A DNA stretch of 64,000 nucleotides from Mumia quercus (GTDB lineage Bacteria > Actinomycetota > Actinomycetes > Propionibacteriales > Nocardioidaceae), in contig NZ_JANZYO010000003.1 of assembly GCF_025506335.1 (NCBI RefSeq), positions 62,001-126,000 of the forward strand, given 5' to 3'. The first letter of the stretch is position 1. Every line of letters starts with the position of its first letter. A program made the position numbers and the translations under genes. This document shows, piece after piece, positions 36,097 through 50,154 of this stretch. Below the pieces are notes generated by a model. It ran no database searches and had not been told where the DNA came from. It worked only from the letters and a program-made list of their open reading frames with translations.

Positions 36097-37476
36097 TCAG
36101 CAGCTCTCGAGCGGAGTGCCCTGGGCGAGGCGGTACTCCGACCGCTCGTCGAACATCAGCGGCACGAGCGCGCGGTTGGGCTGCGCGAGGCTCACCACGT
36201 ACGAGCCCGCGCTGCGGGTCCACGCGAGGTCGTGCAGGTTGAGCGCCCGACGGACCTGCTGGAAGACCTCCGGCGTGATCCGGTAGCCGCACATCGGCTC
36301 CGGCTCGACCTGGTCCGGGTCGGTCGGGATCATGTCGTCCTGACCGCCGAAGTAGACGACGCCGCCCTGCGACGCGCCCAGCTCGGCCTGCCGCTCCGCG
36401 GCCGCAGCGGTCTCCCGGATCAGCGTCTCGCGGTTCTCTGCGACCATCTGCGTGGATCCGACCGCGCTGGCGTAGTTCGTGTCGACCCGGCGGTTGTTGA
36501 GCACGCGGACGTCGGCCGCCTCGTCGTCGTTCAGGGGTCGGGTCGCCGTCTCGCTCAGCATCCCGACTACGTTCACGAGCCCGGCGTAGTTGCGCAGGAT
36601 GCGGACCTGCTCGTCACCGGCGACCTGGAGGAACGGCTCGCCGTCCTTGACGTAGTGGCCGTAGATGCCTGCTGTGAAGCCCTCGCCGCGAGCCTGCGCC
36701 GCGGAGTACTCCTCGCTCATCTCCTGGCTGAGGCTGTGGATGGTGTCGTCGACGTTGCGGTTGCGGGGCCACAGGTGGAGGAGGTCGGTCCGGTAGTACT
36801 GGCTCGGGCCGTACTCGTGGAGGTCGTTGAGGATGTCCGGGTTCCAGTCGCGGATCACCTTGGTCACCGCGCGCGCCTCCGGCGTCTCGAGTGCGAGGTA
36901 GTCGCGGTTGACGTCGACACCGTCGGCGTTGCCGCGCGTGTTGGCGACCCATCCGTCGGGGTTGGCGTTGAGGAACAGCACCGTGGTGCGGGACAGGAAC
37001 CGGGTGACGGCGGCGTCCTTGCTGGTCGCGAGGTCGCGGGCGAGCTTCATGCACGCCTCGCGGCCGGACGGTTCGTTGCCGTGCACCGAGCAGACGAACA
37101 TGGCGACCGAGCCGTCGGCGGCCTCGGTCTGGCTCTTCGGGGCAGGCTGCCCGACCGAGACGAGCTGGAGCGGGCGGTCCTGCGTCGTACGGCCGATGTT
37201 GCGGACCACGACGCGGTCGCTGGACCGGTCGAGCTGGCGGTAGAACGTCAAGGACTCAGGGTGGGTCGTCCAGCGGGCTCCGCCGGCGGCCTCGAACGGG
37301 GTCTGGAGTGCCGCGGGCGCGTCGTCCGCGGCGGCGGCGAGCGCCTTCTCGAGGGCGTCGTCGCGCTGGTCGGCGCCTGCTGACGTCCCGCTCGCGGCGA
37401 GGAGGGACCCGGCCAGTGCTGCCCCTGCGGCAGCGGCCAGGATCTTGGACCAGGGGGTGAGGCGATTCGAGCGCAA
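36097..37476 (-). CDS. secreted M14-family zinc carboxypeptidase
   Basis: A 459-residue exported metallocarboxypeptidase. TTG at 37476 is taken as start because AGGAAG lies just upstream and the product then begins with a basic N-region and hydrophobic signal (cleavage near TSAGA, about residue 34). SVHGNEPSGRE has the zinc His and Glu, DGVDVNRDYLALE the substrate-binding Asn-Arg, and ILNDLHEYGP the third zinc His. It should remove C-terminal residues from peptides or cell-wall peptides outside the cell. A perfect 8-bp palindrome lies upstream of its start. Confidence 0.87.
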   Translation of the reverse strand: MRSNRLTPWSKILAAAAGAALAGSLLAASGTSAGADQRDDALEKALAAAADDAPAALQTPFEAAGGARWTTHPESLTFYRQLDRSSDRVVVRNIGRTTQDRPLQLVSVGQPAPKSQTEAADGSVAMFVCSVHGNEPSGREACMKLARDLATSKDAAVTRFLSRTTVLFLNANPDGWVANTRGNADGVDVNRDYLALETPEARAVTKVIRDWNPDILNDLHEYGPSQYYRTDLLHLWPRNRNVDDTIHSLSQEMSEEYSAAQARGEGFTAGIYGHYVKDGEPFLQVAGDEQVRILRNYAGLVNVVGMLSETATRPLNDDEAADVRVLNNRRVDTNYASAVGSTQMVAENRETLIRETAAAAERQAELGASQGGVVYFGGQDDMIPTDPDQVEPEPMCGYRITPEVFQQVRRALNLHDLAWTRSAGSYVVSLAQPNRALVPLMFDERSEYRLAQGTPLESC

Positions 37477-37536
37477 GGGATCTTCCTTTCGCTGGTGGTC
37501 AACCGTTCTCGAGCGACGTCGGGTCGTCGGGTCGCC

Positions 37537-37556
37537 ACGTGAGGTGTCCCTCACGT
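37537..37556. promoter_or_regulatory. palindromic candidate operator
   Basis: ACGTGAGG (37537-37544) and CCTCACGT (37549-37556) form a perfect inverted repeat with a 4-base spacer, 60 bases upstream of the M14 peptidase start. The size and symmetry fit a dimeric regulator site; no regulator is identifiable. Confidence 0.4.
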
Positions 37557-37642
37557 TCGCGGACGCGCCGGGAGGCGGCAACCTGAGTTCGTGAAAATCG
37601 CAGACAAGTCGAAGGTGGACGTGTTAAGGGAGCGCCGAGCGA

Positions 37643-37701
37643 CGCGTTGGTGCGTGAGTGGTCACCGACGTCGCGCGCGTGACCACTGAGGAACCAACGC
37701 G
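37643..37701. repeat. long composite inverted repeat, REP-like
   Basis: CGCGTTGGT (37643-37651) pairs with ACCAACGCG (37693-37701) and AGTGGTCAC (37657-37665) pairs with GTGACCACT (37679-37687), separated by symmetric 5-base interior segments and a 13-base loop. It lies between two divergent genes, so it is not an ordinary 3' terminator. It may be a repetitive extragenic palindrome or a regulatory cruciform. Confidence 0.55.
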
Positions 37702-37767
37702 CGGGCCTGGTCGACCCCGGGCCACCTCAGGCACACTGTGCTCCAGGCCACACGCTTGGAGGTCGCG

Positions 37768-39401
<1,634 letters not shown>

Positions 39402-39405
<4 letters not shown>

Positions 39406-39421
39406 CGTGTCCGAGCGTCAC
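39402..39421. terminator. short hairpin holding two facing stop codons
   Basis: GTGACG (39402-39407) and CGTCAC (39416-39421) form a 6-bp stem with an 8-base loop. Both convergent stop codons (TGA 39403-39405; its mirror 39418-39420) are inside it. Weak as a terminator. Confidence 0.35.
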
Positions 39422-40335
39422 CCGACGCGCGTCTCGATCCACCAGAAGTCGCCGAGGCCGCCCGAGGCGGTGAGCTCGGCCGCCTCCGAGGCCGCAGCGA
39501 GGGCGCGGAGGTAGCCCTGAGGATCGGTCGACGCGAGGGAGAGCGGGGGACGGCTCCCGTCGACGCCCAGATCGCGCAGGACGCCGCCTTGTCGTGCGAG
39601 CGTCCCACCGACCGCGGCGGCCACGGCGTCGACGGCGACGTGCGCGGTGACGTCGCACGTGCCGTCGAGGCGGACCTCGACCTCCGTGCCGCCTCGGTAG
39701 GCGCGCAGGCTTCCGTACGGGGGGCGGTCCTGCCGGAGGTGCCCGTAGTCCACCGCCAGCGCCGCGCCGTGCTCGAGGCGCGACACCGCCTCACGCCAGA
39801 CCGCGTCCCGGCTGAGCCCGACCTCGGCTCGCTCGCCGGGCTCGTCGAGCGGCCACCAGGCCGCCAGCCACTCGAGGACCTCCGGGTCGCGCACGGGAGC
39901 GCCCAGCTCCTCGGCACCGCTCGCCGGGTCGACCAGCACCGTCCGGAGAGCTCCGTCCTGGTCGCGCTCGACGACCTCGCACGGGACGTTGTCGAGCAGC
40001 TCGTTGGCGAACAGCAGGCCGTCGACGTGCGCGGGCATCTCGGCGCTCCAGCCGATCGGCTCGGGCAGCTCCGCAGGGCGGGGACGCAGGTCGACCCCGA
40101 GCAGGGCCAGCTCGCCCGGCGCGGCCGCGTCCAGGGCCGTCAGCAGCTCGCCGCGGCCGGCGCCGAGGTCCACCACGGCGTGCAGGTCGTGGCGACGCGC
40201 GTACGCGAGGACGGCGGCTGCGAAGGCGGTCGACGCGTGCACCGACGTGCGGAAGTGCGCGGCAGGCGACTCGGTCCGGTAGAACCCTGCGTCGCCGTAC
40301 AGCGCCTGGTCCCATGCCGTACGCCAGTCGATCAC
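39418..40335 (-). CDS. MidA/NDUFAF7-like SAM-dependent methyltransferase
   Basis: A 305-residue class I methyltransferase. HAVVDLGAGRGELLTALD is the SAM-binding loop, and LLFANELLDNVPCEVVE matches the conserved NExxDxxP stretch of the MidA/NDUFAF7 (DUF185) family. It is shorter than usual because the N-terminal part is compact. In mitochondria NDUFAF7 methylates an arginine of NDUFS2, the NuoD homologue. A stray NuoD is encoded 5 kb away, so that subunit is the obvious candidate substrate. GTG at 40335 overlaps the upstream methyltransferase stop by 4 bases. Confidence 0.78.
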   Translation of the reverse strand: MIDWRTAWDQALYGDAGFYRTESPAAHFRTSVHASTAFAAAVLAYARRHDLHAVVDLGAGRGELLTALDAAAPGELALLGVDLRPRPAELPEPIGWSAEMPAHVDGLLFANELLDNVPCEVVERDQDGALRTVLVDPASGAEELGAPVRDPEVLEWLAAWWPLDEPGERAEVGLSRDAVWREAVSRLEHGAALAVDYGHLRQDRPPYGSLRAYRGGTEVEVRLDGTCDVTAHVAVDAVAAAVGGTLARQGGVLRDLGVDGSRPPLSLASTDPQGYLRALAAASEAAELTASGGLGDFWWIETRVG

Positions 40336-41153
40336 CCGTCGGCGTACCGGCTCTTGAGGATGGCGCGACGGCGGGTGCCCTCGCGGTTGTCGCCCTTCTC
40401 GATGATCACGAGGTTGTGGTAGCAGTGGACGGCCACGACGTGCAGGTCGGTGTACGTCGGCTCGTACGACTCGTCCACGAACTCCTCGTGGTGGAGGCCG
40501 TCGACGAGCGACTTGACCAGCGCCATCGTCGTCGTGGGGTCGTCGAGGTCCTCGCTGCCGCCGCGCTCGGGCCAGTAGGAGGTCTGGGTGTCCTCGATCG
40601 CGTAGATGCCGCCGTGGGCGAGCCGGGGGAAGAGGTACGCGAAGGTGTCGCGGATGTGGTCCGAGCGGTGGCTGCCGTCGTCGATGACGATCGTCAGCTC
40701 CCCGGTCTCGTCGATGATCCGCTGCAGGACCTCCGGGTCGGTCTGGCTGCCCTGGTACGTCCTGATCCGCGGGGCGTCGACGAACGACTTGTCCTGGATG
40801 TCGAGGCCGACGATCTGCGCGTGGCGGAAGAAGTGCTTCCACATGCGCAGCGACTTGCCGCCCCGGCCCTCGCGGGCGTAACCGCCGATGCCGATCTCGA
40901 GGACGTTGATCGCCTCGTCGCGCCACGGCGCGAAGTGGCGCTCGTAGTGCGGGGTGTAGCGGTGGCTGCCCCACTTGTCCGTCTTGAAGTGCTGCGCCAG
41001 CTGCGTGAGGTCCATGTCCGAGAGCCGCGCGGCCGGCGAGGACGGCGGGGGAGCACCTCGACGCCCCAGCGGGTCGCGCAGCCACGCCCAGGCGGTGTCG
41101 CTGAGCAACGGTTTGACCCGGGCGACGGCGAACGACTTCACCGACGGGCTCAC
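40332..41153 (-). CDS. MycE-like sugar O-methyltransferase
   Basis: A 273-residue SAM-dependent methyltransferase. LAQHFKTDKWGSHRYTPHYE (about 51-70) and NVLEIGIGGYAREGRGGKSL are hallmarks of the MycE group that O-methylates deoxysugars in antibiotics and surface glycans; TIVIDDGSHRSDHIRDT carries the metal-ligand aspartates. It probably methylates a sugar of the neighbouring rhamnose-containing glycan. GTG start with GGAGAGGGGG upstream and a minus-strand TAGAGT at 41187-41192 as -10. It overlaps the MidA-like gene. Confidence 0.82.
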   Translation of the reverse strand: MSPSVKSFAVARVKPLLSDTAWAWLRDPLGRRGAPPPSSPAARLSDMDLTQLAQHFKTDKWGSHRYTPHYERHFAPWRDEAINVLEIGIGGYAREGRGGKSLRMWKHFFRHAQIVGLDIQDKSFVDAPRIRTYQGSQTDPEVLQRIIDETGELTIVIDDGSHRSDHIRDTFAYLFPRLAHGGIYAIEDTQTSYWPERGGSEDLDDPTTTMALVKSLVDGLHHEEFVDESYEPTYTDLHVVAVHCYHNLVIIEKGDNREGTRRRAILKSRYADG

Positions 41154-41186
41154 GTGGTCCCCCTCTCCGTGGCCGGGCTGTCCTTC

Positions 41187-41192
41187 ACTCTA
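41187..41192 (-). promoter_or_regulatory. candidate -10 of the O-methyltransferase gene
   Basis: TAGAGT on the minus strand, 33 bases before the GTG start, in a 65-base gap following the rhamnose genes. The leader contains a GGAGAGGGGG ribosome site. Confidence 0.45.
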
Positions 41193-41218
41193 ACCAGACG
41201 TGCTGCCCGATCCCCGGG

Positions 41219-45380
<4,162 letters not shown>

Positions 45381-45426
45381 GCAGCCATCCTGCACGTCGG
45401 CGGGTTCTCCGCCACCCGTCACGCAG

Positions 45427-46539
45427 TCAGCCCGCGCGCGTGCTCCTGCGGCCGGTGCCAGGCGGTGCGTCGTCCTCGTCGCGGAGGAGCCACCGCGCAC
45501 GTGGATGGGTGAATGGTCCGAACACGACGTCGACCGCTCGTGTGGAGAGCACCGCCGACCACACGATCGCGATGACGACGAGCCCGACGATCGTCTCGAC
45601 GCTGTCACGGTCCACCGAGATGAGGCCCATGTCGGTGGCGACGACGATCGGGAAGAGGTGCAGCAGGTAGACGTTCATGGTGCGCGCGCCCCAGGGCGTG
45701 AAGAACGTCTGGCGGCGTGGCACGAGCGCGAGGACAGCGGCGATCATGACGAAGGACACCGCCATCACGGCGGCCCGCTCGAAGCCGGCCCACCACTCCT
45801 CGTTGCCCAGGCGGGCGTAGTTCCACTCGCCCTGGAACCACTTGCGGAGCATCAGCTCGCGCATCAGGTCGGCCCTCGTGACCGCCAGCACGGTGACCAG
45901 CACCACCAGCACCCCCGCCAGGCAGCGGACCCACCACTTCGACAGCACGTGAAGCAGCGTGGTCAGTCCGCCGCGCTCGTGGAGGCACCAGCCGGCGACG
46001 AAGAACGGGAGGAACACGAGCGTACGGCTGGTCGCCGCAAGCGTGCCGGCGCCGGGGGAGTAGCCCGCGACGCACGCCACCAGCACGCTGACGAGGAACG
46101 GGTGCCTCATCAGCGCGAAGAGCGGCAGTGTCAGCCGCCAGAGCGCGAGCGCCAGCAGGAACCACAGAATCCACCGAGGCGTGATGAAGTCGATCTGCAG
46201 CACGCCGAGCCGCCACCACGCGAAGAGCGTCCACACGCACTGGAAGATGACCAGCGGGAGGACGATGTGCGTCAGGATCCCGCGGGTCTCGCGGGAGGTC
46301 AGTGCCCCGCCGTGCGAGAAGCGCCCCGAGATGAAGGCGAACAACGGCATGTGGAACGAGTAGATGGCCAAGTACAGCCCGAACGCGAGGTCGCTGCGGT
46401 TCGGCACCTCGATCGCGTGCCCGACCACGACCAGGGTGATCGCGATCCACCGGGCGTTGTCCCACAGCGGCACCCTGACGGGCCGCGCCGGCGCCGTCGT
46501 CGCGTCCGCGGATCCGGTCTGGCGTGCCGCGTCGGTCAT
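45427..46539 (-). CDS. fucose-4-O-acetylase-like membrane acyltransferase
   Basis: A 370-residue polytopic protein with about ten helices belonging to the acyltransferase 3 family. The N-terminal LWDNARWIAITLVVVGHAIE with its conserved His in the first helix, followed by SFHMPLFAFISGRF, matches the fucose 4-O-acetylase-like group. It should transfer acetyl groups to a glycan at the membrane. The start overlaps the stop of the large polymerase gene (ATGA), tying glycan acetylation to polymer assembly. Confidence 0.87.
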   Translation of the reverse strand: MTDAARQTGSADATTAPARPVRVPLWDNARWIAITLVVVGHAIEVPNRSDLAFGLYLAIYSFHMPLFAFISGRFSHGGALTSRETRGILTHIVLPLVIFQCVWTLFAWWRLGVLQIDFITPRWILWFLLALALWRLTLPLFALMRHPFLVSVLVACVAGYSPGAGTLAATSRTLVFLPFFVAGWCLHERGGLTTLLHVLSKWWVRCLAGVLVVLVTVLAVTRADLMRELMLRKWFQGEWNYARLGNEEWWAGFERAAVMAVSFVMIAAVLALVPRRQTFFTPWGARTMNVYLLHLFPIVVATDMGLISVDRDSVETIVGLVVIAIVWSAVLSTRAVDVVFGPFTHPRARWLLRDEDDAPPGTGRRSTRAG

Positions 46540-49500
46540 CGCTCGAAGAACGCCTCGACGACGCGCTCGGTGGCGTGGCCGTCCTGGAGCCGGTTGAACC
46601 GTACGTTGAACGCCTCGATGGCCTCGGTGTACTCCATGCGGACGCCGTCGGCGTCGCGGACGGCATCGACGACCTCGGCCGTGGTCTGCAGGAGCGGACC
46701 CGGTGCCGTGGGGGCGAAGTCGAACAGCGGAGGACGGCCCTCGAAGTACGTGTCGAGGTCGGGGACGAAGAACACCGCGGGCTTGCCCGTGAGCGCCCAC
46801 TCGAAGCGCAGCGACGAGTAGTCGAGGATCGCCACGTCGGCCGCGAGGACGAGGTCGTTGATCTCCGGGTAGTCGGTGACGTCGACCACCTGACCGAAGC
46901 GACGCTCGCGGTCGAGCTCGCGCTGGTTGTTGTTGTGGCCCCGCAGGAGGAGCACGACGTCCTCGCCGACACCGGCGCAGAACTGCGCGAGGTCGAGCTC
47001 GTCGAAGAGCTTCGCGGCGAAGACGCGCGTCGTGAGGGCGTCACGGTACGTCGGCGCGTAGAGGACGACCTTCTTGGCCGGGTCGATGCCCAGCCGGGCG
47101 AGGACCTCGGTCCGACGGGCCGGGGCGTCGGCGTTGACGAGCGCGTCGGAGCGCGGGTAGCCGGTCACCAGGATCTCGCCCGCGTAGTCGTACTCGCGGC
47201 GGTAGAACTCGGCGCACTCCTCGCTGGGCACGAGGATCGCGTCCCACTCGGCGTTGCGGCGGTCGATCTCGCGGCGGATCCGGCCGGCCGAGAGGTTCTT
47301 GCCCTCCCAGAACGTGCGGCCCATGGACTTGAAGGGGTAGCCGTGGAACGTCTCGAGGAACCGCTGGTGCGCGCCCTTGCGGAAGAACGAGTCGAAGTCG
47401 ATGTTGTTGCAGAGGTAGCGCGAGCGGCCGAGCGCCTCGAACCACGCCCGCGACCCGATCAGCAACGGGACCGCGCCCTCGGGCACCTCGGTGGACCAGC
47501 TCGCCACACCCCAGTACAGCGTGAGGTCGGGCCTCACCTCGCGGAGCCGCTCGTGGATCGCGCGCTGGCTGTCGGTGGCGAACTCGCCGCGGTAGCACTG
47601 CAGGAGGACGCTGTCCTCCGGCTCGTGGGGGGTCTCCTGGTACCAGGTGCGCAGCTGACGCTGCCCGTACTTCGAGCGCTCGAGGTCGGTCAGAGGCGCG
47701 AAGACCGTGGCACGGGCGCCGCCGTCCTTGGCGACCGTGAACCGGACGCCGAGAGCGTCCGTGCGGGTCTCGACGGGACAGGACTCGAGGTACGCGGCGG
47801 TGGCCGACACCTTGGCCTCGCGTCCGTCGTCCAAGGTCAGCAGGAGCGCGTAGTGCCCCGGGTCGAGCGGCACCGCAGCGCCCCCGAAGGGCCGGTAGGA
47901 GGCGGGGATGCGCACGGTGAAGGCGTCCGCGCCCGCCGGCGTGACGTCGTCGGCGTGGAAGAGGATGCGGTCGTTGGCGAGTCTCAGCGTCGCGAGCTCG
48001 GCGGCGGACACGCCCTCGGTCTCGACGACGAGCGTGAGCGCGTCCTCGGTGAGCTCGGCGCTGCGGACGTCGGCGCGCGGGCTGTCGGCGCGCAGCAGGG
48101 TCTCGCCCCGGCTCGAGCGCTCGGCGGCGACCGAGCCCGTCGCGCGCGCTCCGACACGGGCCGGCAGGTGCTGCGCCCAGACGAGCGGCTTGCGCCCACC
48201 GGGGGTGACGACGCGCAGAGACCAGGTCGCGGCGAACGGGATCCCGTCGGCGGTCGTCGGCGGGAGCTCCAGCGAGAACGCGTAGCCCGACCCTGTCTCC
48301 GAGACGCGGGTCTGCACGTCCTTGGCAGCACCGGGCGACGACGCGACGACGTGGGTGAGCGGCGCGTCGCTGGCCACGGTCCCCACGACCGTGCGGCCGT
48401 CGACCAACACGTCGACGAGCTCGCCCACAGGCGGCTCGGCGGTGAGGACGAAGCCGTCGGTCGGGTCCCACTGCGCGACCACGAGCAGGTCGCCGAGGCG
48501 CCGGGCCGACAAGGCGTGTCCGGCGGCCGACGATCCCGGCACCGGCTGGTGGACCGGGCCGGAGCGGACGACGCCGCGGGCGTCGACCGTGATCTGGAGC
48601 GTCCACCGGCTGCCGGAGGGCAGTGCTGCTGCATCCACGACGGCACGGAAGGCCGAGGTGTCGTACGACGCGTTGAAGGTGTCGGCGGTCCGTGTGGCCT
48701 CGACGTCGACCAGCGGCTCGACGGGGAGGGGGATCTCGTCTCCGGTCTCGGAGCGCAGCACGACGCGGACGGTCGGGACGGCGTCGGCGAGGTCGACGCC
48801 GGGCACGTACGCCCACCCCTCGAGCACGAGGGAGTCTCCCTCCCACCGGGCGCGCTTGAGACGGGCGTGGAGCGCCGTCTCGTTCGCTCCGAGCTCCCTC
48901 AGGTGGAGGGGGACGTCACGGCCGACGATCTCGGCGAGGGGCACGTCCGCGAAGACCCGGCCGTCCACGACCTTCGTCGGCGGGACGTTGCCCCACTCGC
49001 GCAGGTACGCGGCGAAGTCCTCGATCGCGTCCCAGGCGCCGTCCGCGGCCAGCCACGTCCGGACCTTCTGGTGGAAACGCACCAGCGCCCACGCCTCCGG
49101 CGTCGCCTCGTCGACGTAGATGCGCATCGCGTCCTGGAGCACACGTCGGTACTCCTCGGTGGCGGCGTCGGCGTGGGAGATGAAGAGCGACAGGTCGGTG
49201 TCGAGGACGCGGGCGACCCAGCTGGCGTACACCGACGCCGAGGCCTCCTGCGAGACGATCGCCTGGGCCTGCGCCTTGACCGTGATCCGGTCGGTGAGGT
49301 TCTTGAGGACGTGCTTCTGCTGGCTGGTGGACGTGCGGTTCTCGCGCATCCGCCAGTGGTAGGTCGGGCGCTTGAGGATGTCGAAGGTCGAGGCGCGGAC
49401 GTACGCGGCGACCATCGGGACGTGGTCCTCGTAGGCGATCCCAGCCTCGAAGCCGCCGACCTTGTCGAGCCAGAACTCCCGACGGAACATCCGGTTGGCG

Positions 49501-50060
49501 GCGATGACGTCCAGCAACGCCTCGGGGAAGTCGTCGATCGTCACGCCGATCCGGTCCTGGCCGTGCACGATCTTGACCCACCAGGGGTTGCTGAGGCGGC
49601 CGTTCTTCGTACGGCGGACAGACCCCACCGAGAAGTCCGAGCCCGACTTCTCGAGCGAGCGCACCATGTACGCGAATGCGCCCGGGGGAATGGTGTCGTC
49701 GGCGTCGACGAAGGTCAGGAAAGTCCCCCGCGCGCGCGTCACCCCGTGGTTGCGGGCCGAGCCCTGGCCCTCGTTCTGCTGGTGGAGCACGCTCAGGCGC
49801 GGCTCCCGGGTGGCGTACTCGCGCAGGATCTTGAGGCTCGAGTCGGTCGAGCCGTCGTCGACCGCGATCACCTCGAGGTCGGTCAGCGACTGCCCGAAGA
49901 CGCTGTCGAGGCACTCCTCGACGTACTCCTCGACGTTGTAGACCGGGATGACGACGCTCAGGCGCGGCGGCTTGAGCCCACCCGCCCGTCCGCGTACCCC
50001 GCTGGGAAGCCAGTGCCAGGCTCTGCGTGCCGCGCGCGACAAGGCGGTGTCTCGGGCCAT
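46536..50060 (-). CDS. giant GT2 plus CDP-glycerol glycerophosphotransferase (TagF-type) protein
   Basis: A 1174-residue multidomain enzyme. Residues about 34-330 are an intact GT2 domain: LSVVIPVYNVEEYVEECLDS, VIAVDDGSTDSS and TFVDADDTIP. The middle (about 390-780) is a series of beta-sandwich-like segments. From about 795 (KYGQRQLRTWYQ) to 1174 lies a TagB/TagF-type glycerophosphotransferase with KVVLYAPTYRDAL, VAILDYSSLRFEWALTGKPA and YFEGRPPLFDFAPTAPGPLL. It probably builds a wall teichoic-acid-like polymer of sugar and glycerol- or related polyol-phosphate at the inner membrane face. ATG 50060 has GGAG and a minus-strand TACAGT upstream. Confidence 0.87.
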   Translation of the reverse strand: MARDTALSRAARRAWHWLPSGVRGRAGGLKPPRLSVVIPVYNVEEYVEECLDSVFGQSLTDLEVIAVDDGSTDSSLKILREYATREPRLSVLHQQNEGQGSARNHGVTRARGTFLTFVDADDTIPPGAFAYMVRSLEKSGSDFSVGSVRRTKNGRLSNPWWVKIVHGQDRIGVTIDDFPEALLDVIAANRMFRREFWLDKVGGFEAGIAYEDHVPMVAAYVRASTFDILKRPTYHWRMRENRTSTSQQKHVLKNLTDRITVKAQAQAIVSQEASASVYASWVARVLDTDLSLFISHADAATEEYRRVLQDAMRIYVDEATPEAWALVRFHQKVRTWLAADGAWDAIEDFAAYLREWGNVPPTKVVDGRVFADVPLAEIVGRDVPLHLRELGANETALHARLKRARWEGDSLVLEGWAYVPGVDLADAVPTVRVVLRSETGDEIPLPVEPLVDVEATRTADTFNASYDTSAFRAVVDAAALPSGSRWTLQITVDARGVVRSGPVHQPVPGSSAAGHALSARRLGDLLVVAQWDPTDGFVLTAEPPVGELVDVLVDGRTVVGTVASDAPLTHVVASSPGAAKDVQTRVSETGSGYAFSLELPPTTADGIPFAATWSLRVVTPGGRKPLVWAQHLPARVGARATGSVAAERSSRGETLLRADSPRADVRSAELTEDALTLVVETEGVSAAELATLRLANDRILFHADDVTPAGADAFTVRIPASYRPFGGAAVPLDPGHYALLLTLDDGREAKVSATAAYLESCPVETRTDALGVRFTVAKDGGARATVFAPLTDLERSKYGQRQLRTWYQETPHEPEDSVLLQCYRGEFATDSQRAIHERLREVRPDLTLYWGVASWSTEVPEGAVPLLIGSRAWFEALGRSRYLCNNIDFDSFFRKGAHQRFLETFHGYPFKSMGRTFWEGKNLSAGRIRREIDRRNAEWDAILVPSEECAEFYRREYDYAGEILVTGYPRSDALVNADAPARRTEVLARLGIDPAKKVVLYAPTYRDALTTRVFAAKLFDELDLAQFCAGVGEDVVLLLRGHNNNQRELDRERRFGQVVDVTDYPEINDLVLAADVAILDYSSLRFEWALTGKPAVFFVPDLDTYFEGRPPLFDFAPTAPGPLLQTTAEVVDAVRDADGVRMEYTEAIEAFNVRFNRLQDGHATERVVEAFFER

Positions 50061-50113
50061 GGTGTGGAGAGGCTCCTTCGTACCAGAACAGGAGGGGATC
50101 GCGCCGAGGAAAG

Positions 50114-50119
50114 ACTGTA
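50114..50119 (-). promoter_or_regulatory. candidate -10 of the polymerase operon
   Basis: TACAGT on the minus strand, 53 bases before the ATG, in the 94-base gap behind galE. The leader has an AAGGAG ribosome site. Confidence 0.4.
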
Positions 50120-50154
50120 CCCGGTGGGCGACCCCGTCCTGGCGTCAGCGCACC

